Below, one piece after another: positions 25,611-34,197 of a DNA stretch of 64,000 bases. Below the pieces are notes generated by a model. The model was not told the origin of the DNA. It searched no databases and worked only from the letters and a program-made list of their open reading frames with translations. The position numbers were made by a program, and so were the translations under genes. Numbering within the stretch: position 1 is the first letter of the stretch; every line of letters begins with the position of its first letter. This DNA comes from Actinomycetota bacterium (GTDB lineage: Bacteria > Actinomycetota > Thermoleophilia > Solirubrobacterales > 70-9): NCBI GenBank assembly GCA_018268675.1, contig JAFDWB010000078.1, positions 1 through 64,000 on the forward strand, given 5' to 3'.

Positions 25611-27328
25611 CGGTCATCGCCGGCGTCGACGTCGGCAACACGACCACCGAGATCGTCCTCGCCGAGGTCGGCCCCGCGGGGACCGCGATCCGCGCCGCCG
25701 GGCGCGCCGCGACCGCGGGGCTGAAGGGCTCGGCGACCGCGCTCGACAACGCCGCCCGGCTGCTGGAGCGGCTGGAGGACGAGCACGGCCTGCGCGCCGC
25801 GCGGATCGCGCTCTGCCGCCAGCAGCCGGTCCTCACCTTCGCCCTGCCGCTGGTGCACCGGACCGCCACCGAGGGGCCGCTGGCGGCGCTCGCCACCACC
25901 GTCTCGACCCCGTCGGACCCGGGGCTCGGGTTCGGCACCGCGGTCCCCCTGGCGGAGGCCGAGCCCGGCCGCGGGCCGACCGTGGTCACGGTCGCGCGGA
26001 GCTGGGACTTCGAGGACGCCGCCGCGCGGATCGACGAGCTGCTCGGGGCGGGCGCGGAGATCGTCGCGGTGCTGGTCGAGGCCGACGAGGCGCGGCTGAT
26101 CGGCAACCGGGTCGCGACGGCGCTGCCGATCGTCGACGAGGTCGAGGTGGCGGCCCTCGCCGCGGGCGAGCCGGTCGCGGTCGAGGTGGCGCCGGCGGGC
26201 GCGACCGTCACCAAGCTCGCCGACCCGCTCTGGCTCGCCGCCCGCTTCGGGCTGGCCGAGCCGCAGCTGGCGGCGGTCGAGGAGCTGACCCGGGCGCTGG
26301 CCGAAGCCCGCTGCGCGGTCGTCGCCCGGGCCTCGGCGCGGACCGCCGGCCCCCCCGCCCCGCGGGTGACCCTGCGCGCGGCGGTCGACGGCACCGAGCG
26401 CGCCCTGACCCTGCCCGCGGAGATCGCGGCGCTCGAGCGCGTCGTCCCCGGCTCGGTCCACGACCTCGCCGTCGCCGGGGTCGAGCCGCCCGCCGGCGCG
26501 GGCGATCTCGGCGCGATCCGCGACGTCTTCGCGGTCGCCCTCGACCAACTCCGCGCCGGCGCCTGGCTGCGCGAGGGCCTGCTCGACTTCGACCGCCGGC
26601 CGCTCGCCGTCCTCGCCGCCGAGGTCCCGAGCGCCGACCTCGAGAGCACCGCCGAGGCGATCTTCGGGCGGCCCGCGCTGGTCCTCGCGACCGAGACCGA
26701 GGCCGCCCGCCGCGGCGCGCTGACGACCCCGGCGGCGCCGCCGGGCGCCTGCGTCTGCGACCTCGGCGGCGGCACCATCGACCTCGTCGACGGGCGGACC
26801 CAGGTCACCGCTGCGGGCGCCGGCCAGCTCCTCACCGTGGCCCTGGCGACGCTCCTCGGCATCCCCGAGATCCTCGCCGAGGCGGTCAAGCGCGGGCCCG
26901 CCCTGCAGGTCGAGAGCCCCCACCTGGCGCGCACCGAGACCGGCGAGAAGCGCTTCCTCGACCCGCCCGCCGGGCCGGAGCTGATCGGCCGGCTCTGCGT
27001 GGAGGACGGCGGCCGCCTGCGCCCGTTCAGCGACCGCCTCGGCGCCGAGGAGTGGCGCACGATCCGGCTCGGGATGAAGCGCCGGCTGCTCGCCGCCAAC
27101 GTCGCCCGCTGCCTGCGCGAGCTGCCCGCCGCGCCGCCGGCACTGCTGCTCGCGGGCGGCGTCGCCGAGGACGCCGAGGTGGCCGCGGTCCTCTCGCGCC
27201 ACCTGCGCGAGGACTCGACCGTGGTCGCGACGGCCGACGTCGGCGGCCGCTTCGGCCCGCGCTACGCGGCCGCCGTCGGGCTGGCGCTGCTCGCCGCGGG
27301 CGGCGACGGGCTCACCAGCGGTCGCTGA
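25607..27328 (+). CDS. diol dehydratase reactivase, large subunit (DdrA/PduG family)
   Basis: 573 residues, near the size of PduG/DdrA. It is an ASKHA-fold ATPase that releases damaged cobalamin from inactivated dehydratase. The phosphate loops are GVDVGNTTTE (residues 6-15) and CDLGGGTIDLVDG (about 385); other blocks are LALCRQQPVL-like, GAGQLLTVALATLLGIPEI, and LLLAGGVAEDAEVAAVL. In known systems it works with a small partner (DdrB/PduH) that substitutes for the dehydratase medium subunit; no such gene is seen in this window. It overlaps the convergent kinase-aminotransferase gene by 17 bases. It probably serves both dehydratase copies. Confidence 0.92.
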   Translation: MTVIAGVDVGNTTTEIVLAEVGPAGTAIRAAGRAATAGLKGSATALDNAARLLERLEDEHGLRAARIALCRQQPVLTFALPLVHRTATEGPLAALATTVSTPSDPGLGFGTAVPLAEAEPGRGPTVVTVARSWDFEDAAARIDELLGAGAEIVAVLVEADEARLIGNRVATALPIVDEVEVAALAAGEPVAVEVAPAGATVTKLADPLWLAARFGLAEPQLAAVEELTRALAEARCAVVARASARTAGPPAPRVTLRAAVDGTERALTLPAEIAALERVVPGSVHDLAVAGVEPPAGAGDLGAIRDVFAVALDQLRAGAWLREGLLDFDRRPLAVLAAEVPSADLESTAEAIFGRPALVLATETEAARRGALTTPAAPPGACVCDLGGGTIDLVDGRTQVTAAGAGQLLTVALATLLGIPEILAEAVKRGPALQVESPHLARTETGEKRFLDPPAGPELIGRLCVEDGGRLRPFSDRLGAEEWRTIRLGMKRRLLAANVARCLRELPAAPPALLLAGGVAEDAEVAAVLSRHLREDSTVVATADVGGRFGPRYAAAVGLALLAAGGDGLTSGR

Positions 27329-30227
27329 GCACCCGGTCGAGCGTCGCGACGAAGCGGTCGGCGTCGGCCTCGGTGAAGACCATCGGCGGCTTCAGCTTCA
27401 GCACGTTGTCGTGGGTCCCGGTCGGGATCACGATCGCGCCCTCGTCCTTCATCTGCTCGGCCACCCGCAGCGCCAGCGCCGGGTCGGGCTCGCGCGAGTC
27501 GCGGTCGCGGACCAGGTCGACGCCGAGATAGAGGCCGCGGCCGCGGACGTCGCCGATCGCGGCGTGGGTCTCGGCGAGCCCCTCGAGCCCCGCCCTGAAA
27601 TGGGCGCCGACGAGCGCCGCGTGGTGCTGGAGATCGCGGTCGCGAATCTCGTCGAGGACCGCCATCCCGACCTCGCAGGAGACGGGGTTGCCGCCAAAGG
27701 TGTTGAAGTACTTCATCCCCTGGTCGAAGGCGTCGGCGATCTCGCGGGTGGTGACGACCGCGGCGAGCGGGTGGCCGTTGCCGATCGGCTTGCCCATCGT
27801 GACGATGTCCGGCACCACGCCCTGCCCGGCGAAGCCCCAGAGCGCGTCGCCGAGCCGGCCGAAGCCGACCTGGACCTCGTCGGAGACGCACAGCGCGCCG
27901 GCCGCGCGGGCCGCCGCGAAGGCGGCCTCCAGGTAGCCGTCCGGGTGGACGATCGTCCCCGCGGTGCCCATCAGCGACTCGGCGAAGAAGGCGGCCGGCC
28001 CGTGGCCCGCCGCGTCGAGCTCGGCGGCGACCCGGGCGACGTCGTCGGCGTAGCGCCCGCCCGCGTCGGCGTCCCCGTAGCCGAACCGGCCGCGATAACG
28101 GTCCGGCGTCGTCACCTCGTGGGTCGTCGGCGGCGCGCCGGCGCCGCCCGGGCCCTTGTAGCGGTTGGGGCTGATCCCGGTGACCGCGGTGGTGTTGCCG
28201 TGGTAGGCGCCGTCGATCACGATCACGTCCTCGCGCCCGGTCACCTGGCGGGAGATGCGCAGCGCCAGGTCGTTCGCCTCGCTCCCGGTGCAGACGAGGA
28301 AGACGACCTCGAGCGGATCGGGGAGGGTCGCCGCGAGCCGCTCGGCGTAGCGGGCGAGGCTCGGGTAGACGAAACGGCTGTTGGTGTTGAGGCGGCGCGA
28401 CTGGCGTGCGGTGGCGGCGACCACGGCGGGGTTGGCGTGGCCGACGTGGGTGACGTTGTTGATCGCGTCGAGGTAGGTGCGCCCGAGGTCGTCGACCAGG
28501 GTCGCCCCGCTGCCGCGCACGAGGTTGATCGGCTCGGCGTAGTAGGCGCGCTGCGAGCGGGCGAAGTGGCGCCGGCGCGCGGCGACCACGCGGTCGAGGT
28601 CCCAGTCGCTCTCGGCCGGGCGGGCGACGCCGAGGAGCGCGGAGGGGTCGGGGCTGACCTCGTTCCAGACCGCGGCCGCCGAGACGGGCACGAACCCGGG
28701 GGCGGTGAGGGCCAGGTCGCGGTCGTCGAAGGCGGCGACGGCGAGCGGGCCGGGAGCGGCGACGGTGCCGACGGTCTCCCCCGCCTCGATCCGGTCGCCG
28801 ACGGCGACCCCGGGGACGATGCCGGTGAAGGTCGACCACCAGGCATCGGGCGCGCCGGCGGCGGCGTGGGCGAGGACCAGCGAGTCGTCGCCGACCGCCT
28901 CGACCACCGCCGCGACCGGCGCCGCCACCGCCGCCCCGGGCTCCGCCCAGAGGTCGACCCCGAGCCGCAGCGAGGCGGGCTCGCCGTGGCGGGTGCGGCG
29001 CTCGACCAGGCGGTCGAAGCGCGCCGCGAGGTGGCGCCCGGCCGCCGTCGCGCCGACCGGCACGGTGGCCCGGATCGCGGCGCGCGGGTCCTCGCCGACG
29101 GCGATCTCGTCGAAGGCGGGGCTCCCGGGCGAGAGATCGGCGTCGAACACCGCGGAGGCGAGGACCGGGACCGGTGGCGCCGCCGGGCGCGGGCGCCAGG
29201 GAGTCGGCTCGCGGCCCGCGGCCTGGCGCAGCGCCGCCTCCGCCAGGCGCGGCGGGATGCGGGAGAGCAGCTCCAGGGTCGGCCAGGTGTGGCGCATCCG
29301 CGCCTCCCCGTACTCGGTCCCGGTGGTCGCCCGCCGCTGCGTCCAGGTGACCGCGTTGACGCAGAGTCGCGCCGACGCGAGCGGGTAGATCGCCGCCAGC
29401 TCCTCGTCGGTGAGCGGGCGACGCTCGGCGTACCCGGCCACGACCTGCATCGCGGCGGTGAGCGGGTCGCTGCGCCGCGGCATCGCGTAGGCGACGGCGA
29501 CCGCCAGCTCGGCGATCGTCACGGTGTCGAGCGCGTCGGAGAAGTCGAGCACGCCGGCGATCCGCATCTGGCCGGCGGCGTCGGGCGCCGCGAGCAGGTT
29601 GAAGTCGTTCAGGTCCTGGTGGACGACGCCGCGCGGCAGCGCGGCCAGGCCGCGCTCGGCCCAGGCGTCGAACCAGCCCATCAGGGTCTCGACCAGGCGC
29701 CGGGGCCCGGGGTCGGTGACCGCCGCGATCGACGCGGCGACGCTCTCCGCCGAGCGGGCGACCTCCCAGCGATGCGTGCCGACGACGTCGGCGGGCGCCT
29801 CGAGGCCCTCGAAGGTGGTGACGAGCTCGGCCGCGGTCGCCCCCCATTCGCGCAGCAGCGTCGGCGAGTGGGTGTCGAGCTCGGCCAGCATCCGGCCCTC
29901 GAGCCAGTCGTAGACCCGCAGGATCCTGCCGTCCTCGCCCTCGAGCACGTCGTGCCCGTCGAGCGTGCGGCGGACCCGCGGCGCCGCCGGCGCCGGGTTG
30001 GCGGCGACGCGCTCCAGCAGCTGGTGCTGCCAGCGGATCGCGTCGCGGGCGCCGGGCGCCGAGACCTTGATCACGAACCGCCGGCCGCTCTCGTCGCGGG
30101 CTCGGGTGACCTCGTCGACCTCGCTCGGCAGGCGGACCTGCTCGCTGATCGCGAGGCCGTAGGCGGTGCGGATGGAGTCGAGCTGCCGCGCGTCCAGCGA
30201 CGGCGCCAGGCTCTCGAGATCGGTCAC
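27312..30227 (-). CDS. fused aminoglycoside-phosphotransferase-type kinase, degenerate M23 domain and class III PLP enzyme (putative amino-alcohol kinase/phospho-lyase)
   Basis: 971 residues in three parts. Residues 1-330 are an APH/choline-kinase fold with VVHQDLNDFNLL (catalytic Asp) and VLDFSDA (metal Asp). About 390-540 is M23-like, but the zinc motif reads LRLGVDL with Arg for His and the late His is missing, so it should not be a peptidase. From about 560 it is a class III PLP enzyme: DEVQVGFGR and the PLP Lys in GKPIGNGHP. Relatives phosphorylate an amino alcohol and then eliminate ammonia and phosphate, as in ethanolamine-phosphate and hydroxylysine-phosphate phospho-lyases. 1-Amino-2-propanol or ethanolamine are candidate substrates. 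GTG at 30227 has GGAAAGGA; an upstream GTG at 30293 is unlikely. Confidence 0.85.
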   Translation of the reverse strand: MTDLESLAPSLDARQLDSIRTAYGLAISEQVRLPSEVDEVTRARDESGRRFVIKVSAPGARDAIRWQHQLLERVAANPAPAAPRVRRTLDGHDVLEGEDGRILRVYDWLEGRMLAELDTHSPTLLREWGATAAELVTTFEGLEAPADVVGTHRWEVARSAESVAASIAAVTDPGPRRLVETLMGWFDAWAERGLAALPRGVVHQDLNDFNLLAAPDAAGQMRIAGVLDFSDALDTVTIAELAVAVAYAMPRRSDPLTAAMQVVAGYAERRPLTDEELAAIYPLASARLCVNAVTWTQRRATTGTEYGEARMRHTWPTLELLSRIPPRLAEAALRQAAGREPTPWRPRPAAPPVPVLASAVFDADLSPGSPAFDEIAVGEDPRAAIRATVPVGATAAGRHLAARFDRLVERRTRHGEPASLRLGVDLWAEPGAAVAAPVAAVVEAVGDDSLVLAHAAAGAPDAWWSTFTGIVPGVAVGDRIEAGETVGTVAAPGPLAVAAFDDRDLALTAPGFVPVSAAAVWNEVSPDPSALLGVARPAESDWDLDRVVAARRRHFARSQRAYYAEPINLVRGSGATLVDDLGRTYLDAINNVTHVGHANPAVVAATARQSRRLNTNSRFVYPSLARYAERLAATLPDPLEVVFLVCTGSEANDLALRISRQVTGREDVIVIDGAYHGNTTAVTGISPNRYKGPGGAGAPPTTHEVTTPDRYRGRFGYGDADAGGRYADDVARVAAELDAAGHGPAAFFAESLMGTAGTIVHPDGYLEAAFAAARAAGALCVSDEVQVGFGRLGDALWGFAGQGVVPDIVTMGKPIGNGHPLAAVVTTREIADAFDQGMKYFNTFGGNPVSCEVGMAVLDEIRDRDLQHHAALVGAHFRAGLEGLAETHAAIGDVRGRGLYLGVDLVRDRDSREPDPALALRVAEQMKDEGAIVIPTGTHDNVLKLKPPMVFTEADADRFVATLDRVLSDRW

Positions 30228-30251
30228 GGATTCCTTTCCCAGATCGACCAG

Positions 30252-30265
30252 ATTGCTGACCAATC
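30252..30265. promoter_or_regulatory. GntR-type operator candidate, kinase-aminotransferase/GntR promoter
   Basis: ATTGCTGACCAATC; on the minus strand GATTGGTCAGCAAT. It lies between the divergent kinase-aminotransferase and gntR genes. GATTGGTCA-CAA is shared with the APC site, and TTGTCCGA is adjacent in both. Confidence 0.6.
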
Positions 30266-30361
30266 GGACAATATCACCACCTTCGCGGTACACTCAGGCA
30301 GCCCGCAAACTCGCCGGACAGGGAGGGAATCACGGCCACCTCATCGCAGAAACCAGCAAGA

Positions 30362-31057
30362 GTGACGCTCACCCGGAGCACCACCGGCGAGGAGGTCGCC
30401 GACGCGCTGCGGGAGCAGATCATGGACGGCACCCTGGCGCCGGGCACGCCGCTGCGGGAGGTCGGGCTGGCGGAGGAGTTCGACGTCTCGCGGCGCACCG
30501 TGCAGGACGCACTCGCGGTGCTGGCCGGGGAGCGGCTGGTGCGCCACGAGCGCCATCGCGGCGCCCGGGTCGCGCAGCTGACGCGGGCCGACGTCGAGGA
30601 CCTCTACACGATCCGCCTCGGGCTGGAGCTGATGGCGGCGCGGCGCGCCCGGGAGGCGTCGCCGGCCGCCCGCGAGGGGCTGGAACACGCCTACGAGGAG
30701 CTGCAGATCGCCACCTCGGTCGGCCGCGCCGACGACATCGTCGCCCGCGACCTCGACTTCCACCGGGCGGTGGTCGGCCTGCTCGAGAGCCCGCGGATCG
30801 ACGTCTTCTTCGGCACGATCGCCTCCGAGCTGCGCTACGCCCTCTCGATCCTCGAGTCCTTCGTCCAAGAGGCCTCGAAGAGGCCGAAAGACGCGCTCCG
30901 CGAGCACGCCGAGATCCGCGACGCGCTGCTCGCCGGCGACGAGAAGCTGGCGGCGAGGCTGATCACCGAGCACGTCGACACCTACCGCGAGCGGTTGGTG
31001 TCGGGGGTCGAGGAGGAGGAGGAGCGCGAGGGCGGCGCGCGGGAGGCGGGCGAGTGA
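30362..31057 (+). CDS. GntR family (FCD subfamily) transcriptional regulator
   Basis: 231 residues. The N-terminal winged helix has VADALREQIMDGTLAPGTPL, VGLAEEFDVSRRTVQDALAV and LVRHERHRGARVAQL. The C-terminal helical FCD domain carries the Asp/His ligand positions (DLDFHRAVVG, LREHAEIRDALLAGD), which bind a metal and an organic acid in many relatives. It is divergent from the kinase-aminotransferase and overlaps the downstream SDR by 4 bases. FCD regulators bind TTGGTC-type inverted sites, and such a site occurs at three promoters of this island, so it is the probable regulator of the whole set. Confidence 0.92.
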   Translation: MTLTRSTTGEEVADALREQIMDGTLAPGTPLREVGLAEEFDVSRRTVQDALAVLAGERLVRHERHRGARVAQLTRADVEDLYTIRLGLELMAARRAREASPAAREGLEHAYEELQIATSVGRADDIVARDLDFHRAVVGLLESPRIDVFFGTIASELRYALSILESFVQEASKRPKDALREHAEIRDALLAGDEKLAARLITEHVDTYRERLVSGVEEEEEREGGAREAGE

Positions 31058-31818
31058 GCGCCCCGACCGCCGTCGTCACCGGCGCCACCTCCGGGATCGG
31101 CGCCGCGATCGCCGCCGACCTCGCGGGCCGCGGGTACCACGTCGTCGTCACCGGCCGCGACGGCGAGGCGGCCGCGCGCCTGGCGGCCGGGCTGGCGGAC
31201 GCGAGCGCCGCTGTCCTCGACGTCACCGAGCCGGGGAGCGCCGCCGCGGTCGCCGACGCGGTCGTGCGCGACCACGGCCGGCTCGACGCCTGGGTCTCGA
31301 ACGCGGGCGTCTCCCACATGGCGGGCTTCCTCGACGTCGCCGCGGCCGACCTCGACCGCACCCTCGACGTCAACGTCAAGGGCGTCTTCCGCTGCGGCCA
31401 GGCGGCGGCCCGGGCGATGCTCGCCTGCGGCAACGAGGGCTCGATCGTCAACATCGCCTCGATCGCCGGCAAGTCCGGCCGCCTCCCCTACCTATCGGAC
31501 TACGTCGCCTCCAAGTTCGCCGTCGTCGGCCTCACCCAGGCGATGGCCTTCGAGCTGGCCCCGCACAAGATCAGGGTCAACTCGATCTGCCCCGGCTTCG
31601 TCGTCACCCCGATGCACGAGCGCGAGCTGGGCTGGGAGGCGGAGTTGCGCGGCGCCACGATCGACGCGGTCCGCCAGGGCTGGATCGACGACACCCCGCT
31701 CGGCCGCCTCGAGCGGCCCGAGGACGTCGCCGAGGCGGTCGCCTTCCTCCTCGGCCCCGGCAGCTCCTACATCACCGGCGAGGCGCTGGCGGTCAACGGC
31801 GGGACGGTGATGGACTGA
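31054..31818 (+). CDS. SDR family oxidoreductase
   Basis: 254 residues. TGATSGIGAAIAADLAGRG binds the cofactor, NAG is in VSNAGVSHMAG, the catalytic Ser is in IASIAGKSG and YVASK gives Tyr/Lys. VVVTGRDG has Arg where NADP-preferring members often have a basic residue. PGFVVTPMHERELGWEAE is typical of sorbitol/3-oxoacyl reductase-like SDRs acting on polyols or hydroxyketones. The GTG start overlaps the gntR stop (GTGA), so it is co-expressed with the regulator. Confidence 0.9.
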   Translation: MSAPTAVVTGATSGIGAAIAADLAGRGYHVVVTGRDGEAAARLAAGLADASAAVLDVTEPGSAAAVADAVVRDHGRLDAWVSNAGVSHMAGFLDVAAADLDRTLDVNVKGVFRCGQAAARAMLACGNEGSIVNIASIAGKSGRLPYLSDYVASKFAVVGLTQAMAFELAPHKIRVNSICPGFVVTPMHERELGWEAELRGATIDAVRQGWIDDTPLGRLERPEDVAEAVAFLLGPGSSYITGEALAVNGGTVMD

Positions 31819-31845
31819 CGTCGAGGCGCTCGGGCACGCGCCGGA

Positions 31846-33057
31846 TCACGGTAACCAGGACCACCGCCTAAGCGCGGTCGCCGGGCGCGGACGTAGCGGG
31901 TGAGAGAGCGCCGGCAGGACCACGGTGACCCTCAGGCCCCCCGCCACAAGGGCCTCGAGGGACAGTTCACCGCCATGGGCTTCGACGATGGTCCTGACGA
32001 TCGACAGGCCGATCCCGTGGCCGGAGCCGATGCGCTGCTGCGCGGCGCGCCTGAACGGCTCGACCAGCTCGTCGACCTTTTCGTCGCCCAGCCAGGGGCC
32101 GCTGTTGGCGATCGAGAGGACGGCCTCACCGGCGGTGGATCGCAGCGAGATCTCGACCCACCCGTCGCGCTCGTTGTGCTTGATCGAGTTCTCGATCAGG
32201 TTCTCGACCAGCAGGCCCAGAAGCTGCGGATCGCCCTCGACGAAAGTCGGGTCGAGGTCCGTTCGTATCTCGATCTCGCTCGAGTTGAGCTCGGCGAGCT
32301 CGATGCGCTCGCCGATCAGCGTGTCGAGGGCGACCGGCTCCGTCTCGCTGTCCACCAGCCGACTGCGCGTCAGGCTCAGCAACCGCTCGGTCAGCCGCTC
32401 ACAGGCGATCACCGTCCGGCGAAGCCGCAGCAGCGCGTCTCGTCGTTCCGCCGGGGTGGCCGCCTCGTCCCTGATCGCGAGGTCGAGCTCGGCGTGCATC
32501 ACACCAAGCGGGGTCCTCAGCTCGTGGGCCGCGTTGGCGGCAAAGAGCTGCTGGGTTTCGAACGCGCTCTGCAGCCGACCCAGCATCGAATCGAAGGTGT
32601 CGCCGAGCTCTTTGAGCTCGTCACGCGGCCCGGGCAGGTCGAGCCTCTGGTCGAGCCGCTCCCCGGTGATCCGCCTGGCGGTCCGGGTGATCGTCTTGAG
32701 CGGCCTCAGCAGCCGACCCGCGATCAGCCAGGCCGCCGCCGCGGCCAACAGCATCACGCCGGCCAACACGGCGGCGTACTGGAGGAGGAGCGATCCGTTC
32801 GTGCGGTGCAGGACCTGATCGCCTTCGGCCGTGACGGTGAAGGGAGCGTCCGCGGTCGCCCGCGGCGACCGACCCTGGCGCAAGCTCCCCGCTTCGTGGC
32901 CCTTCGCCGGGGCGGGTGCCGTCGACACGTTGTAGTCGGAGTTGGCTTCGACCAGCACGTAGCTGATCGAGAGGAAGACGATCCCCGAGGCGCCGATCAG
33001 GGCAGCCAGCAGAAGTGCCAGGCGCGCACGAACGGTACGGTTTCGGACCGCCTTCAC
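31846..33057 (-). CDS. two-component sensor histidine kinase
   Basis: 403 residues. A membrane segment near the start (RLALLLAALIGASGIVFLSI) and a second at about residues 122-142 flank a short extracytoplasmic loop. HAMP (RLLRPLKTITRTARRITGE), the phospho-accepting HisKA box (AAHELRTPLGVMHAELDLA) and the ATPase motifs (LIENSIKHN, GSGHGIGLSIV) are intact. The GTG start overlaps the response regulator stop, so the two are coupled. The stimulus is unknown. The small exported protein encoded upstream may be a target or a signal partner. Confidence 0.92.
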   Translation of the reverse strand: MKAVRNRTVRARLALLLAALIGASGIVFLSISYVLVEANSDYNVSTAPAPAKGHEAGSLRQGRSPRATADAPFTVTAEGDQVLHRTNGSLLLQYAAVLAGVMLLAAAAAWLIAGRLLRPLKTITRTARRITGERLDQRLDLPGPRDELKELGDTFDSMLGRLQSAFETQQLFAANAAHELRTPLGVMHAELDLAIRDEAATPAERRDALLRLRRTVIACERLTERLLSLTRSRLVDSETEPVALDTLIGERIELAELNSSEIEIRTDLDPTFVEGDPQLLGLLVENLIENSIKHNERDGWVEISLRSTAGEAVLSIANSGPWLGDEKVDELVEPFRRAAQQRIGSGHGIGLSIVRTIVEAHGGELSLEALVAGGLRVTVVLPALSHPLRPRPATALRRWSWLP

Positions 33058-33713
33058 CTTCGGATCCGATATCCGCTGCCGGTCACGGTCTCGATCGGAT
33101 CCGGCCGGCCCAACTTGCGTCGCAGGCGCCCGATGGTGGTCCTCACGGTGGTGGTGAACGGGTCGGCATTCTCGTCCCATACCCGGGCCAGGAGCTCCTC
33201 CGCGCTCGTGACCCGGGCACCAGACGCGATCAAGGTTTCCAGCACCCCGAGCTCCTTGGGCGTGAGATCGACGGGTCTGCCGTCGCGGGTCACCACCCGG
33301 GAGGAGCAGTCGACGCGTATGCCGGCCGCCTCGAGGACCGGGGCGTCAGCGCGATCCGGGCGGCGCGCGAGGGCCCTGATCCGCGCTTCCAGCTCGACGA
33401 ACTCGAACGGCTTGGCCAGATAGTCGTCGGCGCCGAGCGAGAGGCCGGTCGCCACCTGTCCGGCTCCCGCCGCCGCGGTCAGCATCAGCACCCGGGCACC
33501 GGCCCCGCCGTCGCGAAGTCGCCGGCACAGCTCGTCGCCGTGCATCCGAGGCAGGTCGCGATCGAGGAGAACTACGTCGTAGTCGTAGACGGAGGCCTTC
33601 TCCCACCCCGTGACCCCGTCGTGGGCGACATCCACGGCCATGCCCGCACGGCGGAGGCCGCGGGCGATCACGTCCGCGTAGTCGATGTGGTCCTCTATCA
33701 CCAATACGCGCAT
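33054..33713 (-). CDS. OmpR-family response regulator
   Basis: 219 residues. The receiver domain has the acidic pair in IEDHIDYA, the phospho-acceptor Asp in VVLLDRDLPRMHGDEL, and Lys in GADDYLAKPFEFVEL. The C-terminal winged helix has VDLTPKELGVLETLIASG and VRTTIGRLRRKLGRPDPI. It acts with the downstream kinase. Confidence 0.93.
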   Translation of the reverse strand: MRVLVIEDHIDYADVIARGLRRAGMAVDVAHDGVTGWEKASVYDYDVVLLDRDLPRMHGDELCRRLRDGGAGARVLMLTAAAGAGQVATGLSLGADDYLAKPFEFVELEARIRALARRPDRADAPVLEAAGIRVDCSSRVVTRDGRPVDLTPKELGVLETLIASGARVTSAEELLARVWDENADPFTTTVRTTIGRLRRKLGRPDPIETVTGSGYRIRR

Positions 33714-33799
33714 ATCGCCCCGCCCGCCGCCGTCCGACCAGCGACCGGGTCCGCGAAAGATGATCGCAGCCGCGGACCCGATCCCGGTCGGGAGGCGCC

Positions 33800-34066
33800 T
33801 CAGTGAGGCGAGTAGCCTTCGGTCGCGACGCCGGAGTCGGACGCGTGGGTTTCGGCGCCCGCCGGCGGCCGGCCATCGCCCTGCACCCGCTGCCCGTCCG
33901 GGAGGACCAAGGTGGTCCCTGGCTTCGTGTCGGCGCCGCTCCCGGACGCGCTGGTCGACTTCACGTCGGAGCCGCCCGACTGCGCCAGCGCCACCGCCGC
34001 GAACGCCGCCGCGCAGAGAGCGAGACAGGCGACGAGCAGGACGTAGCGTCGTAGGTTGCGATGCAT
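33800..34066 (-). CDS. small exported protein of unknown function
   Basis: 88 residues. MHRNLRRYVLLVACLALCAA followed by an AQS cleavage-like site makes a signal peptide. The mature part (SGGSDVKSTSASGSGADTKP, TTLVLPDGQRVQGDG, PAGAETHASDSGVATEGYSPH) is polar and low in complexity, without known domain. AAGGAG is well placed before the ATG at 34066; an earlier ATG at 34096 lacks one. It stands just upstream of a two-component system on the same strand, and may be regulated by it. Confidence 0.6.
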   Translation of the reverse strand: MHRNLRRYVLLVACLALCAAAFAAVALAQSGGSDVKSTSASGSGADTKPGTTLVLPDGQRVQGDGRPPAGAETHASDSGVATEGYSPH

Positions 34067-34197
34067 GATCTTCTCCTTGCCGGTTGCGTTTTCCATGCCC
34101 GTCCGATTCTCCGCAGGCGGTGTGACAGGGCTGTGTCACCGGGTGAAAGTCGAACGAGAGGGATCGCGCCGCGCCGCCGGTTCCGGCCGGCGCCGGC

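Noticed and set aside
16307-31818. Adenosylcobalamin riboswitch upstream of the dehydratase operons
   Set aside because: The untranslated regions before the dehydratase genes are too short (none before copy 2, about 40-70 bases before the APC gene) and no B12-box-like sequence was recognised by eye.
16307-31818. Bacterial microcompartment (pdu/eut) locus
   Set aside because: No BMC shell-domain gene, PduP/PduQ pair or ethanolamine ammonia-lyase gene was found.
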